From a virus, in the IMG/VR virus record IMGVR_UViG_3300035034_001106, positions 1 through 33,231 of that record: a stretch of 33,231 nucleotides of DNA, one strand, 5' to 3'. Shown piece by piece: positions 12,277 through 20,535 of the stretch; the stretch's first letter is position 1, and each line of letters opens with the position of its first letter. The translations under genes were made by a program, and so were the position numbers. The notes under the pieces are model-generated. The model was given only the letters and a program-made list of their open reading frames with translations. It did no database searches and was not told the origin of the DNA.

Positions 12277-13287
12277 GTGGCGCGCACACCTAAACCCAAG
12301 GCAAAGGCGAAACCAGCGACGAAGCGCAAGCGCGCGGCGCCCAAGAAGCCTGCGCCGCTGCCCGTCACCCTCGAAGAACAGCGCGACGCGCTCTTGGCCA
12401 AGATGAGCGTCAAGGAGCGCCGCTTTGTCGAGCGCTACGCCCTCCACGAAGGCATTGGACTTGCCTACCGTGAGGCCGGAAATCAATGCACGGAGCGCAG
12501 TTCGTATACGCTCGGTTCCCGGCTGTTGAAACGCCCGGATGTGCGCGAGGTCATGCGCCTGCATCACCAGATATTCGTGCGCGACTACGACATGGGCCAC
12601 GACCAGATCGCCCTGCGCTACTGGACCACCGCCACCGCGCCCGTCACCGATATCGTCCAGCACCGCCGCCCGCCCTGCCGATACTGCTACGGCGCCGGCG
12701 GTGAATACCAGTGGCGGACACCGCGCGAGTACCGTGAAGCGTTTGATCACGCCATGGCCAAGCTGACATCTGGCATGGACACTGAGGCGATGGCGGGGAT
12801 GCAAGAAGCGATCCGCGATGGCAGGATCAGCGACCCCAGCGTCCCAAATGACGACGGCGGATATGGATACGACTCCACCAGCACTCCCAACAACGACTGC
12901 CCCGAGTGCAACGGTATCGGTGGCCGAGCAATCACCACCATCACAGATACAGACCTGATGAGCCCCGCCGCCATGATGCTCTACGACGGCATCAAGGAAA
13001 CCAAGGACGGCATCGAGGTCAAGCTGGCTGACCGTTTCGCCGCGCTGGAGAAGCTGGCGAAGCACCTGGGAATGTTCACAGCGAAGGTGGACGACGAGGT
13101 GATCAACCCCCTCGAAGCGCTGGCCCGCCGCGTTATGAGCGAAGCGCAGGCCGTGCCAGTTGTCCCTGACGATCCGGCACCTGCGGGATTCAACCTCACG
13201 CAGGCCAAGACCACGACCACGACCACGACCGAGGCCGCGCATGATGTGCCGCCCGAAATGCAGGGGGATGGCTATGTCGAGCCATGA
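12277..13287 (+). CDS. Terminase small subunit with zinc-ribbon insertion
   Basis: A 336-residue DNA-recognition subunit of the packaging motor. The GTG at 12277 follows the terminator T-run and has no clear ribosome-binding site; an in-frame ATG at 12403 is the alternative. Residues 1-40 are a Lys/Ala/Pro tail. Residues 43-95 are the DNA-binding part: 'KERRFVERYALHEGIGLAYR', 'YTLGSRLLKRPDVREVM'. Between two CxxCxGxG-type elements (CRYCYGAG near 133 and CPECNGIG near 208) lies an insertion, as in a split DnaJ-like zinc ribbon; similar Cys insertions occur in terminase small subunits of related phages. Residues about 235-270 carry 'KLADRFAALEKLAKHLGMF', the usual oligomerisation segment, and the tail has a seven-Thr run. 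Confidence 0.82.
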   Translation: MARTPKPKAKAKPATKRKRAAPKKPAPLPVTLEEQRDALLAKMSVKERRFVERYALHEGIGLAYREAGNQCTERSSYTLGSRLLKRPDVREVMRLHHQIFVRDYDMGHDQIALRYWTTATAPVTDIVQHRRPPCRYCYGAGGEYQWRTPREYREAFDHAMAKLTSGMDTEAMAGMQEAIRDGRISDPSVPNDDGGYGYDSTSTPNNDCPECNGIGGRAITTITDTDLMSPAAMMLYDGIKETKDGIEVKLADRFAALEKLAKHLGMFTAKVDDEVINPLEALARRVMSEAQAVPVVPDDPAPAGFNLTQAKTTTTTTTEAAHDVPPEMQGDGYVEP

Positions 13288-13657
13288 GAACGGATTGATC
13301 ACAGTCGAGCGCGAGGACGGAGATCAGGAATTTGCGAAAAAGCTGTTTTACGCGATGAGCAACGCCGTCGCAGACATCTGGGAGGCAATGGACGAGCATC
13401 GAATGTCGGACACGATCGGCACCGACGCGGCGCCGCCTATGCTGGTCCGCAATCCGCCAAAGCAGATCAAGGGAATCGTCGCAGCCCATACCGCTATCAT
13501 GCCAATGCTGCGCGCCAAGCACGCCAGTCTTGACCTCAACGCCAGCAACAAGGCCGAGCGCTCCGTCTACATCCTATCTGGGTGCCGCGTGCCAATCGTG
13601 ATGGATCCCAAAATGCAGGAAAATTCGTTCAGGCTCGTTTTCGAGGGGGATGAGTGA
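13274..13657 (+). CDS. Hypothetical protein between terminase genes
   Basis: A 127-residue protein. I chose ATG 13274, six bases after GGGGG and overlapping the end of the small-terminase gene by 14 bases. An N-terminal helical part is followed by 'RNPPKQIKGIVAAHTAIMPM' and a C-terminal beta-rich part. No family recognised. Co-packed with the terminase genes, so late expression is likely. Confidence 0.72.
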   Translation: MSSHENGLITVEREDGDQEFAKKLFYAMSNAVADIWEAMDEHRMSDTIGTDAAPPMLVRNPPKQIKGIVAAHTAIMPMLRAKHASLDLNASNKAERSVYILSGCRVPIVMDPKMQENSFRLVFEGDE

Positions 13658-13971
13658 TGCCGCACACACCAGATCACCATGTTGGCTACCAGCGCACCGA
13701 CACCAGCCACGCCGCAGCCGCCTCCATGGGCGCAAAGAAGCTGAACATCCAGCATCTTGTTATCAACGCTCTACGCGTCAACCAGGGCATGACCGCTGAC
13801 GAGATTGCCGACTTCATTGGCAGGCCCTACGGCAGCGTGCGCCCGCGCCTGTCCGAGCTGCGCTATGACGACAAGATCCGGGACAGCGGCACGCGCCGTG
13901 ATGGCCGATACGGCAAAAGCCAAATTGTTTGGCGTCTCAAAAATGGATCCGACGTAGGGGAAACTACATGA
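13657..13971 (+). CDS. Winged-helix DNA-binding protein
   Basis: A 104-residue protein. Residues about 30-95 form a winged helix: 'NIQHLVINALRVNQGMTADE', then 'IADFIGRPYGSVRPRLSEL' as recognition helix, then a 'SGTRRDGRYGKSQIVWRL' wing. This fold is common in small phage proteins. The start sits on the upstream stop (GTGATG). It may regulate late genes or assist packaging; its target is unknown. Confidence 0.78.
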   Translation: MPHTPDHHVGYQRTDTSHAAAASMGAKKLNIQHLVINALRVNQGMTADEIADFIGRPYGSVRPRLSELRYDDKIRDSGTRRDGRYGKSQIVWRLKNGSDVGETT

Positions 13972-14138
13972 AACGCACAGTGACCCGAAAAACCCCCAAT
14001 CTGGCCAAGCGCACAATGGAGGAATTGGTTGAAGGCTTTCGCAATAGCTATTTTGCCCGACAACACGCGAGAGCGGATAAAGCCGATTTCGTCACGTTCA
14101 CTTTGTCGACCAAGCTCGACAAAGTAGGCCAGACATGA
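13968..14138 (+). CDS. Small basic hypothetical protein
   Basis: A 56-residue basic protein starting on the previous stop (ATGA), with GGGGAAA upstream, and ending on the next start (ATGA). It is Lys/Arg/Thr-rich ('MKRTVTRKTPNLAKRTMEEL'). No family recognised. Confidence 0.65.
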   Translation: MKRTVTRKTPNLAKRTMEELVEGFRNSYFARQHARADKADFVTFTLSTKLDKVGQT

Positions 14139-14419
14139 GCGCCCCGCACGAAGATCTGCGCGGAGTCCGGGCCATGGAGGCGTCAATCATCGAGGATCTG
14201 GGCATGGACGCGCCCCTGTCACCGGTTTTCGAGTGGGGCAGCATCATGGGCGGCTTGTTCCTGCGCCTCGATCTAGCCGATATGGCCAAGGGTGAATACG
14301 TCGGCGTGGCCATAATCCACGAGGCCGAGGTCGAGGTATACACCATCGTGGCGATGTTGCGCGTGTCGATCGCTCTGACACGAGGCGATTTCGCCCCCGA
14401 AGATGGCTTCACAGGCTGA
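14135..14419 (+). CDS. Hypothetical protein upstream of terminase large subunit
   Basis: A 94-residue acidic protein with coupled start (ATGA). It has alternating beta segments ('MGGLFLRLDLADM', 'EYVGVAIIHEAEVEVYTIVA'). Its stop lies two bases before the terminase start. No family recognised. Confidence 0.7.
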   Translation: MSAPHEDLRGVRAMEASIIEDLGMDAPLSPVFEWGSIMGGLFLRLDLADMAKGEYVGVAIIHEAEVEVYTIVAMLRVSIALTRGDFAPEDGFTG

Positions 14420-14421
14420 TT

Positions 14422-16041
14422 ATGGTAGCCGCGCGCTCAATCACACTGGCCGAGGTCGACGAGTCATTCGTGCCCGTCACCGCGGCCGATTGGGAGCTGG
14501 CACTGCAATCGTGGCGCTGGAGGATATTCAGCGGCCAGCTGTATAAATTGATGACCAAGGACGACGAGCATCAGTTAGGCGCCGTTGTGCCGTTCATACC
14601 CAACGTTGCACAGCGCGCATTTATTGAGCGCCTGCACTACCGCAACGTGATCCTCAAGGCCCGGCAGCTTGGGTTCACTTCATTAGTTGCAATCATGTGG
14701 CTCGACCATGCGATGTTCACGCCCGACCAGCGCGTCGGCATGATTGCCCACAGCCTCGATGATGCTGGTGTGATTTTCCGCGACAAGGTGAAATTCGCCT
14801 ACGACAACCTGCCGCCCGAGATCCGCGCGCTGAACCCGACCACCAAAAAGACCGAGAGCGAGTTGGTGTTCCTCAACAACAGCAGTATCCGCGTCGCCAC
14901 GTCCATGCGATCCGGCACCATCCATCGCCTGCACATATCGGAGATGGGCAAGATCGCAGCCAAATACCCGCAGAAGGCCGTGGAAATCGTCACCGGATCA
15001 CTGCCCGCTGTCCCGGCAACCGGAATTGCGATCATCGAAAGCACCGCCGAGGGCCGAAGCGGTGAGTTTTTCCAGATTGCCACCCGATCAGAGAAGCGCG
15101 CAGCCAACATCAATGGCCGCCCTCTGGGAAAGATGGAGTTCCGGTTTCACTTTTTCCCATGGTTCATCATGCCGGAATATCGGCTGGACGACGTGCGCGA
15201 CCACCCGATCATGTCTGCCGCGGACCATGAGTATTTCGATCAGGTGCAGCTAGATGCAGGTGTGCGGCTGACGCTGGCACAGCGCGCATGGTACGTCGCC
15301 AAGCGCGAATCCGAACAGTCTGGCGATCAGGAAAAGATGTGGCGCGAGTATCCATCGACGCCCGGCGAATGTTGGATGCGGACGACCGAGGGCACGTTCT
15401 ACTCCCCGCAGATCGCCCGCGCCCGTGTGGAAGGCCGCATTGGCCGCGTTCCGCACGTCAGTCACGTCCCGGTCGACACCTTCTGGGATATCGGATCAGG
15501 AGACGGCACCGGCATCTGGCTGATGCAGCATGTCGGCACGCAATCGCGCTTCATCCGCTACATCGAGAATTGGGCTCAAGGCTACGAGTGGTATGTCAAG
15601 GAGCTGCGCGACACCGGATATCTGTTCGGCCACCAATACCTACCCCATGACGCCACCCATATACGCCAGATGGCCGACACCGTGGCATGCCCCATGGATA
15701 TCCTGTCCGACATCGCGCCCGACTGGACCTTTAATATTGTGCCGCGTGTCCAGCACCTCCAGCATGGTATTGAGCTGACCCGCGCGAAGTTTGCCGAAGC
15801 ATGGTTCGATGAAGTGGGCTGCGCCGCAGGGATCGAGCACCTCGACCAGTATAAGAAAAAGTGGAACGCCCGGATTGGTGCCTATTCCGACGAGCCTGAA
15901 AAGCTGGATGGCCACAGTGAGGCCGCCGACGCATTTCGCCAATGGGCGCAGGGTTTCGACCCCGGCCTTCGCGCTGGCGCGGCTTGGCAACAACTCAAGA
16001 AATCACGAGCAAAGCAGCCTAAGGGGGGCATGGCGGTATGA
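14422..16041 (+). CDS. Terminase large subunit (ATPase-nuclease)
   Basis: A 539-residue packaging motor that pumps DNA into the procapsid and cuts it. The ATPase domain shows a deviant Walker A 'KARQLGFTS' (79-87), typical of terminases, Walker B 'HISEMGK' (171-177, Glu174) and 'AIIESTAEG' (203-211) at the coupling region. The nuclease domain has the expected acidic residues: Asp356 in 'FWDIGSGDGTGIW', Asp410 in 'PHDAT' and Asp503 in 'EAADAFRQW'. The length is normal. The ribosome-binding site is weak, so translation may depend on coupling to the upstream gene, whose stop is two bases away. The next gene starts inside its stop. Confidence 0.93.
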   Translation: MVAARSITLAEVDESFVPVTAADWELALQSWRWRIFSGQLYKLMTKDDEHQLGAVVPFIPNVAQRAFIERLHYRNVILKARQLGFTSLVAIMWLDHAMFTPDQRVGMIAHSLDDAGVIFRDKVKFAYDNLPPEIRALNPTTKKTESELVFLNNSSIRVATSMRSGTIHRLHISEMGKIAAKYPQKAVEIVTGSLPAVPATGIAIIESTAEGRSGEFFQIATRSEKRAANINGRPLGKMEFRFHFFPWFIMPEYRLDDVRDHPIMSAADHEYFDQVQLDAGVRLTLAQRAWYVAKRESEQSGDQEKMWREYPSTPGECWMRTTEGTFYSPQIARARVEGRIGRVPHVSHVPVDTFWDIGSGDGTGIWLMQHVGTQSRFIRYIENWAQGYEWYVKELRDTGYLFGHQYLPHDATHIRQMADTVACPMDILSDIAPDWTFNIVPRVQHLQHGIELTRAKFAEAWFDEVGCAAGIEHLDQYKKKWNARIGAYSDEPEKLDGHSEAADAFRQWAQGFDPGLRAGAAWQQLKKSRAKQPKGGMAV

Positions 16042-16490
16042 CCAGCGAAGCAAGACCAGTGATCGACCTGGACTATGACCACCGCGCTGAGAACGGCACG
16101 CGGGTATGCGGCGATATCACCGTGATTTTTACGTGGATCCTGACCACAGGCCGCCCGGCTATGGTGCTGGTCCCGACCAATGCGCGCATGACGCACGAGC
16201 GTGTGACCCCCTGCATTGTGCCGATGGAGCATGCCTATCTTTGGGATGAGCGTGTGGGAGAAGGCCGCCACTGCGCAATCGCGTCGTATCAATTTGCCGC
16301 CGCTCTGGGCTTCAACCCGAACAATCCTAAAACGCTGATCCACATCACATCCCTCGTTCGAGAGCATCTGGGCGATCTGCTGAAAATGCCGCTGACGCCA
16401 GATTGGGAGCGCCGCGTGGTGGCCGAAGTGACCAAAACAGACACCGAAACCGGCAGGACCGAAGAAGCGGAGATTATGGGCGATGTTTAA
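16038..16490 (+). CDS. Hypothetical protein between terminase and portal
   Basis: A 150-residue protein with coupled start (ATGA) and an 8-base overlap with the portal gene. It has an N-terminal beta-rich part ('GTRVCGDITVIFTWILTTGR') and a helical end rich in Thr and Glu. The 'NPNNPKTLIHITSLVREHLG' segment looks globular. No family recognised; by position a head or packaging accessory. Confidence 0.7.
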   Translation: MTSEARPVIDLDYDHRAENGTRVCGDITVIFTWILTTGRPAMVLVPTNARMTHERVTPCIVPMEHAYLWDERVGEGRHCAIASYQFAAALGFNPNNPKTLIHITSLVREHLGDLLKMPLTPDWERRVVAEVTKTDTETGRTEEAEIMGDV

Positions 16491-18810
16491 GCAATCCGAC
16501 GATCCGGCCTATGCCGGCCAAATGGAAGTGAAGGGGCGGAAACGCTCTGACGATCCTCTTGACCGGCTGGACACCAGCCCGGCCATGACGTCGACCGTGA
16601 AGCGCCATAAATCCAATCTGGACGACAATGCGCACCAAAACCTGTTCCGGACCATGCTCAGCCACTATCGGCGCGAGCTGGCACGGCAGGAGGAAAACAG
16701 GACCCAGCAATCCATCGACGTGGATTTTTACGACAATCAGCAGTGGACGGCGCAGGACATAAAGACCCTGACCGATCGCGGCCAGCACCCCCTGTCCTTC
16801 AACGTCATTGCCACCGCGATCAACTGGATGCTGGGCACCGAGAAGCGCGGCCGCACGGATTACCGCGTCCTGCCCCGCCAGAAAGAGGGCGGCAAGGGTG
16901 CCGAGCGCAAAACCCAGATTATGAAGTACGTGGCCGACGTCAATCGCCAGGAGTTTCATGTCAGCGCCGCCTTCGCAGATGCGGTCAAGACCGGCGTGGG
17001 CTGGCTGGAGACGGGTGTGCAAGAGGACGACGAGGGAGAGCCGATCTACTCCCGCCGCGAGACTTGGCGCAACATACTCTGGGATAGCATGGCGCAAGAG
17101 GCCGATCTGTCAGATGGCCGCTACATTTTCCGCACCAAATGGATGGATGAGGATATTGCTTGCTCGATGTTCGCAGACCGGGCCAACGAGGTGCGCAGAG
17201 CGGTGTCCACGACCTCTGATTTTCTGCAATCGCTTAGCGCCACCGGCGATGAGGCGATGGACAGCACGGAAACCGCCTATCTGGGATCATATCTGAACGA
17301 TCCTGAAAACGCGCCAGGCGAACGTGCCCGCGTCCGCGTCATTGAGGCATGGTTCCGCGTGCCCGTTGAGGATCAGTACATCAAGGGCGGCCAATTCACG
17401 GGCGAGCTTTACGACACGCGCAGCATGGGCCATGTCAACGATGTCCTGATGGGCAAGTCAGAGGTGGTGCGAAAGGTGCGCATGCGGATGCACGTCGCCA
17501 TTTTCACAGAGAAGGGCTTGCTCTACCTTGCCAAGTCGCCGTATCGACACAACCGCTTCCCCTTCACGCCGGTTTGGTGCTATCGCCGCGATTCAGATAA
17601 CATGCCCTATGGTGTGATCCGGTCCATGCGCGACCCACAGTCAGATTTGAACAAGCGCGCGTCCAAGGCGCTCTACATTCTGTCCACCAACAAGACGATA
17701 ATGGATGAAGGCGCTGTGCCCGACGTGGACGAATACCGCGAGGAGGCCGCACGGCCTGACGCTGTGATTGTGAAAAAGCGCGGGCACGAGTTGACCATGG
17801 GCGTGGACCGCGACCTAGCGCCCGCGCACCTTGAGCTGATGAGCCGCAGTATCAGCATGATCCAACAAATCAGCGGGATTACTGACGAGAGCATGGGTCG
17901 CACCACCAACGCGACCAGCGGCAAGGCGATCATCGCACGCCAGGACCAAGGCTCACTGGCCACAGCCGGGATATTCGACAACCTCCGATTTGCCCGGCAG
18001 ATCATCGGGGAAAAGCAGCTTTCGCTGATCGAGCAGTTCATCCCTGACGAAAAAGAGTTTCGCATCACGAACATGCGCGGCAACCCGGAATACATCAAGG
18101 TCAACGACGGTCTGCCCGAGAACGATATCGTCCGCACCAAGGCCGATTACATCATCAGCGAGGACGACTTCAACAGCACGATCCGCCAAGCGCAGGTGAA
18201 CCAGTTGATTGAGTTCATCATGCAGGTGGCCCCGACCAGCCCGGAAATTATCGCTGCGACCCTCGATATCCTTGTGGAGACGATGGACATTCCAATGCAG
18301 GAGGAATTGGTCAAGCGCATCCGTCAGGTGACAGGCGCCGAGGATCCAGACGCGGACCCCGAGAACCCCGATCCCGAAACCGTCCAACGAAACGAGATGA
18401 AGCAGTTGCAGGCAGCTATGCAGATGCGCGCAGCAAAGGCAGAAGTAGCCGACAAGGAGGCTGGCGCAGCCGAGAAGCAGGCGCGGGCCATGAAGGCGAA
18501 GATCGAGGGCGAGAAGATCGCCGCTGAGGTCGCGCGAATCCTCGCCATGACGGCCAACAGCAACGTGGATACGCAGGTGCGCGCGCTGGAGGCCGCCGCC
18601 ACGATGATGTCAGGGCGTCCCGGCACCGCTAACATGGCTGACGTGATCTTAGCCGAAAGCGGCTTCAAAGGCGCACCGCCGCCGCAGGCCGCTCCGCCCA
18701 TGCCGGAGCGGCCGCCGATGCAGCAGGAAGCTGCACCACCACCCCAGCAAGAGCAGGCGGTGCAAGGTGACGCGCCGAGGCCCCTGGCAGATGAAGGGAT
18801 GATGGCGTGA
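16483..18810 (+). CDS. Portal protein (P22-like)
   Basis: A 775-residue subunit of the dodecameric ring through which DNA passes, at the unique capsid vertex. Residues 81-110 carry 'DFYDNQQWTAQDIKTLTDRG' followed by 'HPLSFNVIA', a signature of P22-type podovirus portals. The length is also P22-like and longer than siphovirus portals. 'INWMLGTEKRGRTDYRV' (113-129) follows. Residues about 640-700 form a charged coiled coil ('AEVADKEAGAAEKQARAMKA') and the last 60 residues are Pro/Gln/Ala-rich, probably the barrel extending into the head. The next gene overlaps the stop (GTGA). Confidence 0.9.
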   Translation: MFKQSDDPAYAGQMEVKGRKRSDDPLDRLDTSPAMTSTVKRHKSNLDDNAHQNLFRTMLSHYRRELARQEENRTQQSIDVDFYDNQQWTAQDIKTLTDRGQHPLSFNVIATAINWMLGTEKRGRTDYRVLPRQKEGGKGAERKTQIMKYVADVNRQEFHVSAAFADAVKTGVGWLETGVQEDDEGEPIYSRRETWRNILWDSMAQEADLSDGRYIFRTKWMDEDIACSMFADRANEVRRAVSTTSDFLQSLSATGDEAMDSTETAYLGSYLNDPENAPGERARVRVIEAWFRVPVEDQYIKGGQFTGELYDTRSMGHVNDVLMGKSEVVRKVRMRMHVAIFTEKGLLYLAKSPYRHNRFPFTPVWCYRRDSDNMPYGVIRSMRDPQSDLNKRASKALYILSTNKTIMDEGAVPDVDEYREEAARPDAVIVKKRGHELTMGVDRDLAPAHLELMSRSISMIQQISGITDESMGRTTNATSGKAIIARQDQGSLATAGIFDNLRFARQIIGEKQLSLIEQFIPDEKEFRITNMRGNPEYIKVNDGLPENDIVRTKADYIISEDDFNSTIRQAQVNQLIEFIMQVAPTSPEIIAATLDILVETMDIPMQEELVKRIRQVTGAEDPDADPENPDPETVQRNEMKQLQAAMQMRAAKAEVADKEAGAAEKQARAMKAKIEGEKIAAEVARILAMTANSNVDTQVRALEAAATMMSGRPGTANMADVILAESGFKGAPPPQAAPPMPERPPMQQEAAPPPQQEQAVQGDAPRPLADEGMMA

Positions 18811-19052
18811 ACGCAGAAATCAGCAGAATAGGCACCGCAGCGGCAGACCCTGATCTGGTCGAAACCTGCCAAATCCTGTTGGCGAAGGCCGAGAGCGGCG
18901 AATTGCGATCCTTGTGCTACGCTGGCTCCGTGGCGGGCGGTGCCTACGTCACCGGGTTCAGCACCACTGACGCGGTGGAGGCGGCGGGGTTGCTGACAAT
19001 GACTCTGCACAACCTCTGTGCCAGCCGCCGCGAATCTGACGGTGGGATTTAA
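18807..19052 (+). CDS. Small conserved phage protein, unknown function
   Basis: An 81-residue protein with GTG start overlapping the portal stop. The sequence 'LLAKAESGELRSLCYAGSV', a central Thr/Gly segment and a terminal 'GLLTMTLHNLCA' helix fit small phage proteins with 'AGELxxxAYA...G' that I recognise without a known function. Possibly structural or an accessory regulator. Confidence 0.7.
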   Translation: MNAEISRIGTAAADPDLVETCQILLAKAESGELRSLCYAGSVAGGAYVTGFSTTDAVEAAGLLTMTLHNLCASRRESDGGI

Positions 19053-19056
19053 CCAA

Positions 19057-19246
19057 ATGACCAACCCCCCACCCTACATCGCCGGTCAAGATGCTTTCAA
19101 AGCAGACAAGCCGCTATCAGACAACCCGCACGATCCCGACGTTACCTTTGGGCCCGACGATTGGCCGGGCGCTCACGTCAACTGGAGCGATGGCTGGAAG
19201 CACGCCTACCGCATCGCAATTCACACCAAGAAGCAGGAGAAAACAC

Positions 19247-19254
<8 letters not shown>
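19057..19254 (+). CDS. Small hypothetical protein before the scaffold
   Basis: A 65-residue hydrophilic protein starting at ATG 19057 just after the previous stop; an alternative GTG 13 codons earlier would overlap that gene. It is Pro/Asp/Trp-rich ('DVTFGPDDWPGAHVNWSDGW') and ends in a basic tail. Its last eight bases overlap the scaffold gene. No family recognised. Confidence 0.6.
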
Positions 19255-20137
<883 letters not shown>

Positions 20138-20158
20138 CCGCCAGATCGGCAGGGACAG

Positions 20159-20191
20159 CAGGCCGCCCGGACATAAGAACCGGGCGGCCTG
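20159..20191 (+). other. 12-bp GC-rich hairpin upstream of the CsrA-like gene
   Basis: CAGGCCGCCCGG (20159-20170) pairs perfectly with CCGGGCGGCCTG (20180-20191), with a 9-base loop. No T-run follows on either strand. It could slow or partly stop transcription, or protect an mRNA end, between scaffold and capsid genes. Confidence 0.6.
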
Positions 20192-20215
20192 GTCATAGAA
20201 AAGAGGGGCAGGAAC

Positions 20216-20410
20216 ATGGTCACATTCAAGGTCAAGACAGGCGACAGCATTGCAATAGGCGACACGATCATCGTTGTGAAGCACGTCCGCGGCAAGGATC
20301 AGCTGCGGCTATCCATCGAGGCCCCCATCGACGTGCGGATCAGTCACGCGCGCGCGGGCGGATTGCTTGCGAACAGCGAGGCCGCCCACGACGAAGTTCT
20401 GCCCGACTGA
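20216..20410 (+). CDS. CsrA-like small protein
   Basis: A 64-residue protein that aligns without gaps to CsrA, the post-transcriptional regulator that binds GGA motifs near ribosome-binding sites. 'GDSIAIGDTIIVV' (9-21) matches the GETLMIGD segment, and 'QLRLSIEAPIDVRISHA' (29-45) matches 'QVRIGVNAPKEVSVHR'. However, residues used for RNA contact in CsrA differ: position 4 is Phe, 6 is Val, 7 is Lys and 44 is His where E. coli has Leu, Arg, Arg and Arg. The fold should hold, while RNA specificity may be altered or lost. The C-terminal 15 residues are extra and acidic. AGAGGGGCAGGA precedes the ATG. It sits between scaffold and capsid genes, so expression is late. Confidence 0.8.
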   Translation: MVTFKVKTGDSIAIGDTIIVVKHVRGKDQLRLSIEAPIDVRISHARAGGLLANSEAAHDEVLPD

Positions 20411-20535
20411 TCCGGGGCCGCATCCTTCTTTGCATGAAATAACTTTTCACCAACCACCACATGTGGTAGGTGCTTAGGTACAGAAGCGCATGATGTGCTT
20501 GTGCTGGTAGTTTTTAGCCAACATGAGGACACATC
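20411..20535 (+). promoter_or_regulatory. Leader of the major capsid gene with a 12-base palindrome
   Basis: This 125-base gap contains no gene. ACCACATGTGGT (20456-20467) is a perfect palindrome in a locally less GC-rich stretch, and ATGAGGACACATC just before the capsid ATG holds the ribosome-binding site with a GGA. A strong promoter is not obvious. It may be an operator, an mRNA stability element or a target of the adjacent CsrA-like protein (inference). Confidence 0.4.

Noticed and set aside
13207-13231. ACGACC tandem repeat at the end of the terminase small-subunit gene
   Set aside because: It encodes a Thr run in a flexible tail; a slippage microrepeat without evident regulatory role.
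11959-13302. A 447-codon open frame on the minus strand opposite the terminase small subunit and its neighbours
   Set aside because: It lies antisense to well-supported genes, its product has repetitive His/Arg/Val composition typical of a GC-rich shadow frame, and no ribosome-binding site or family pattern supports it.
18324-19064. A 246-codon minus-strand frame opposite the portal end
   Set aside because: Low-complexity Ala/Ser/Cys composition mirrors the Ala/Pro/Gln-rich portal tail on the other strand.
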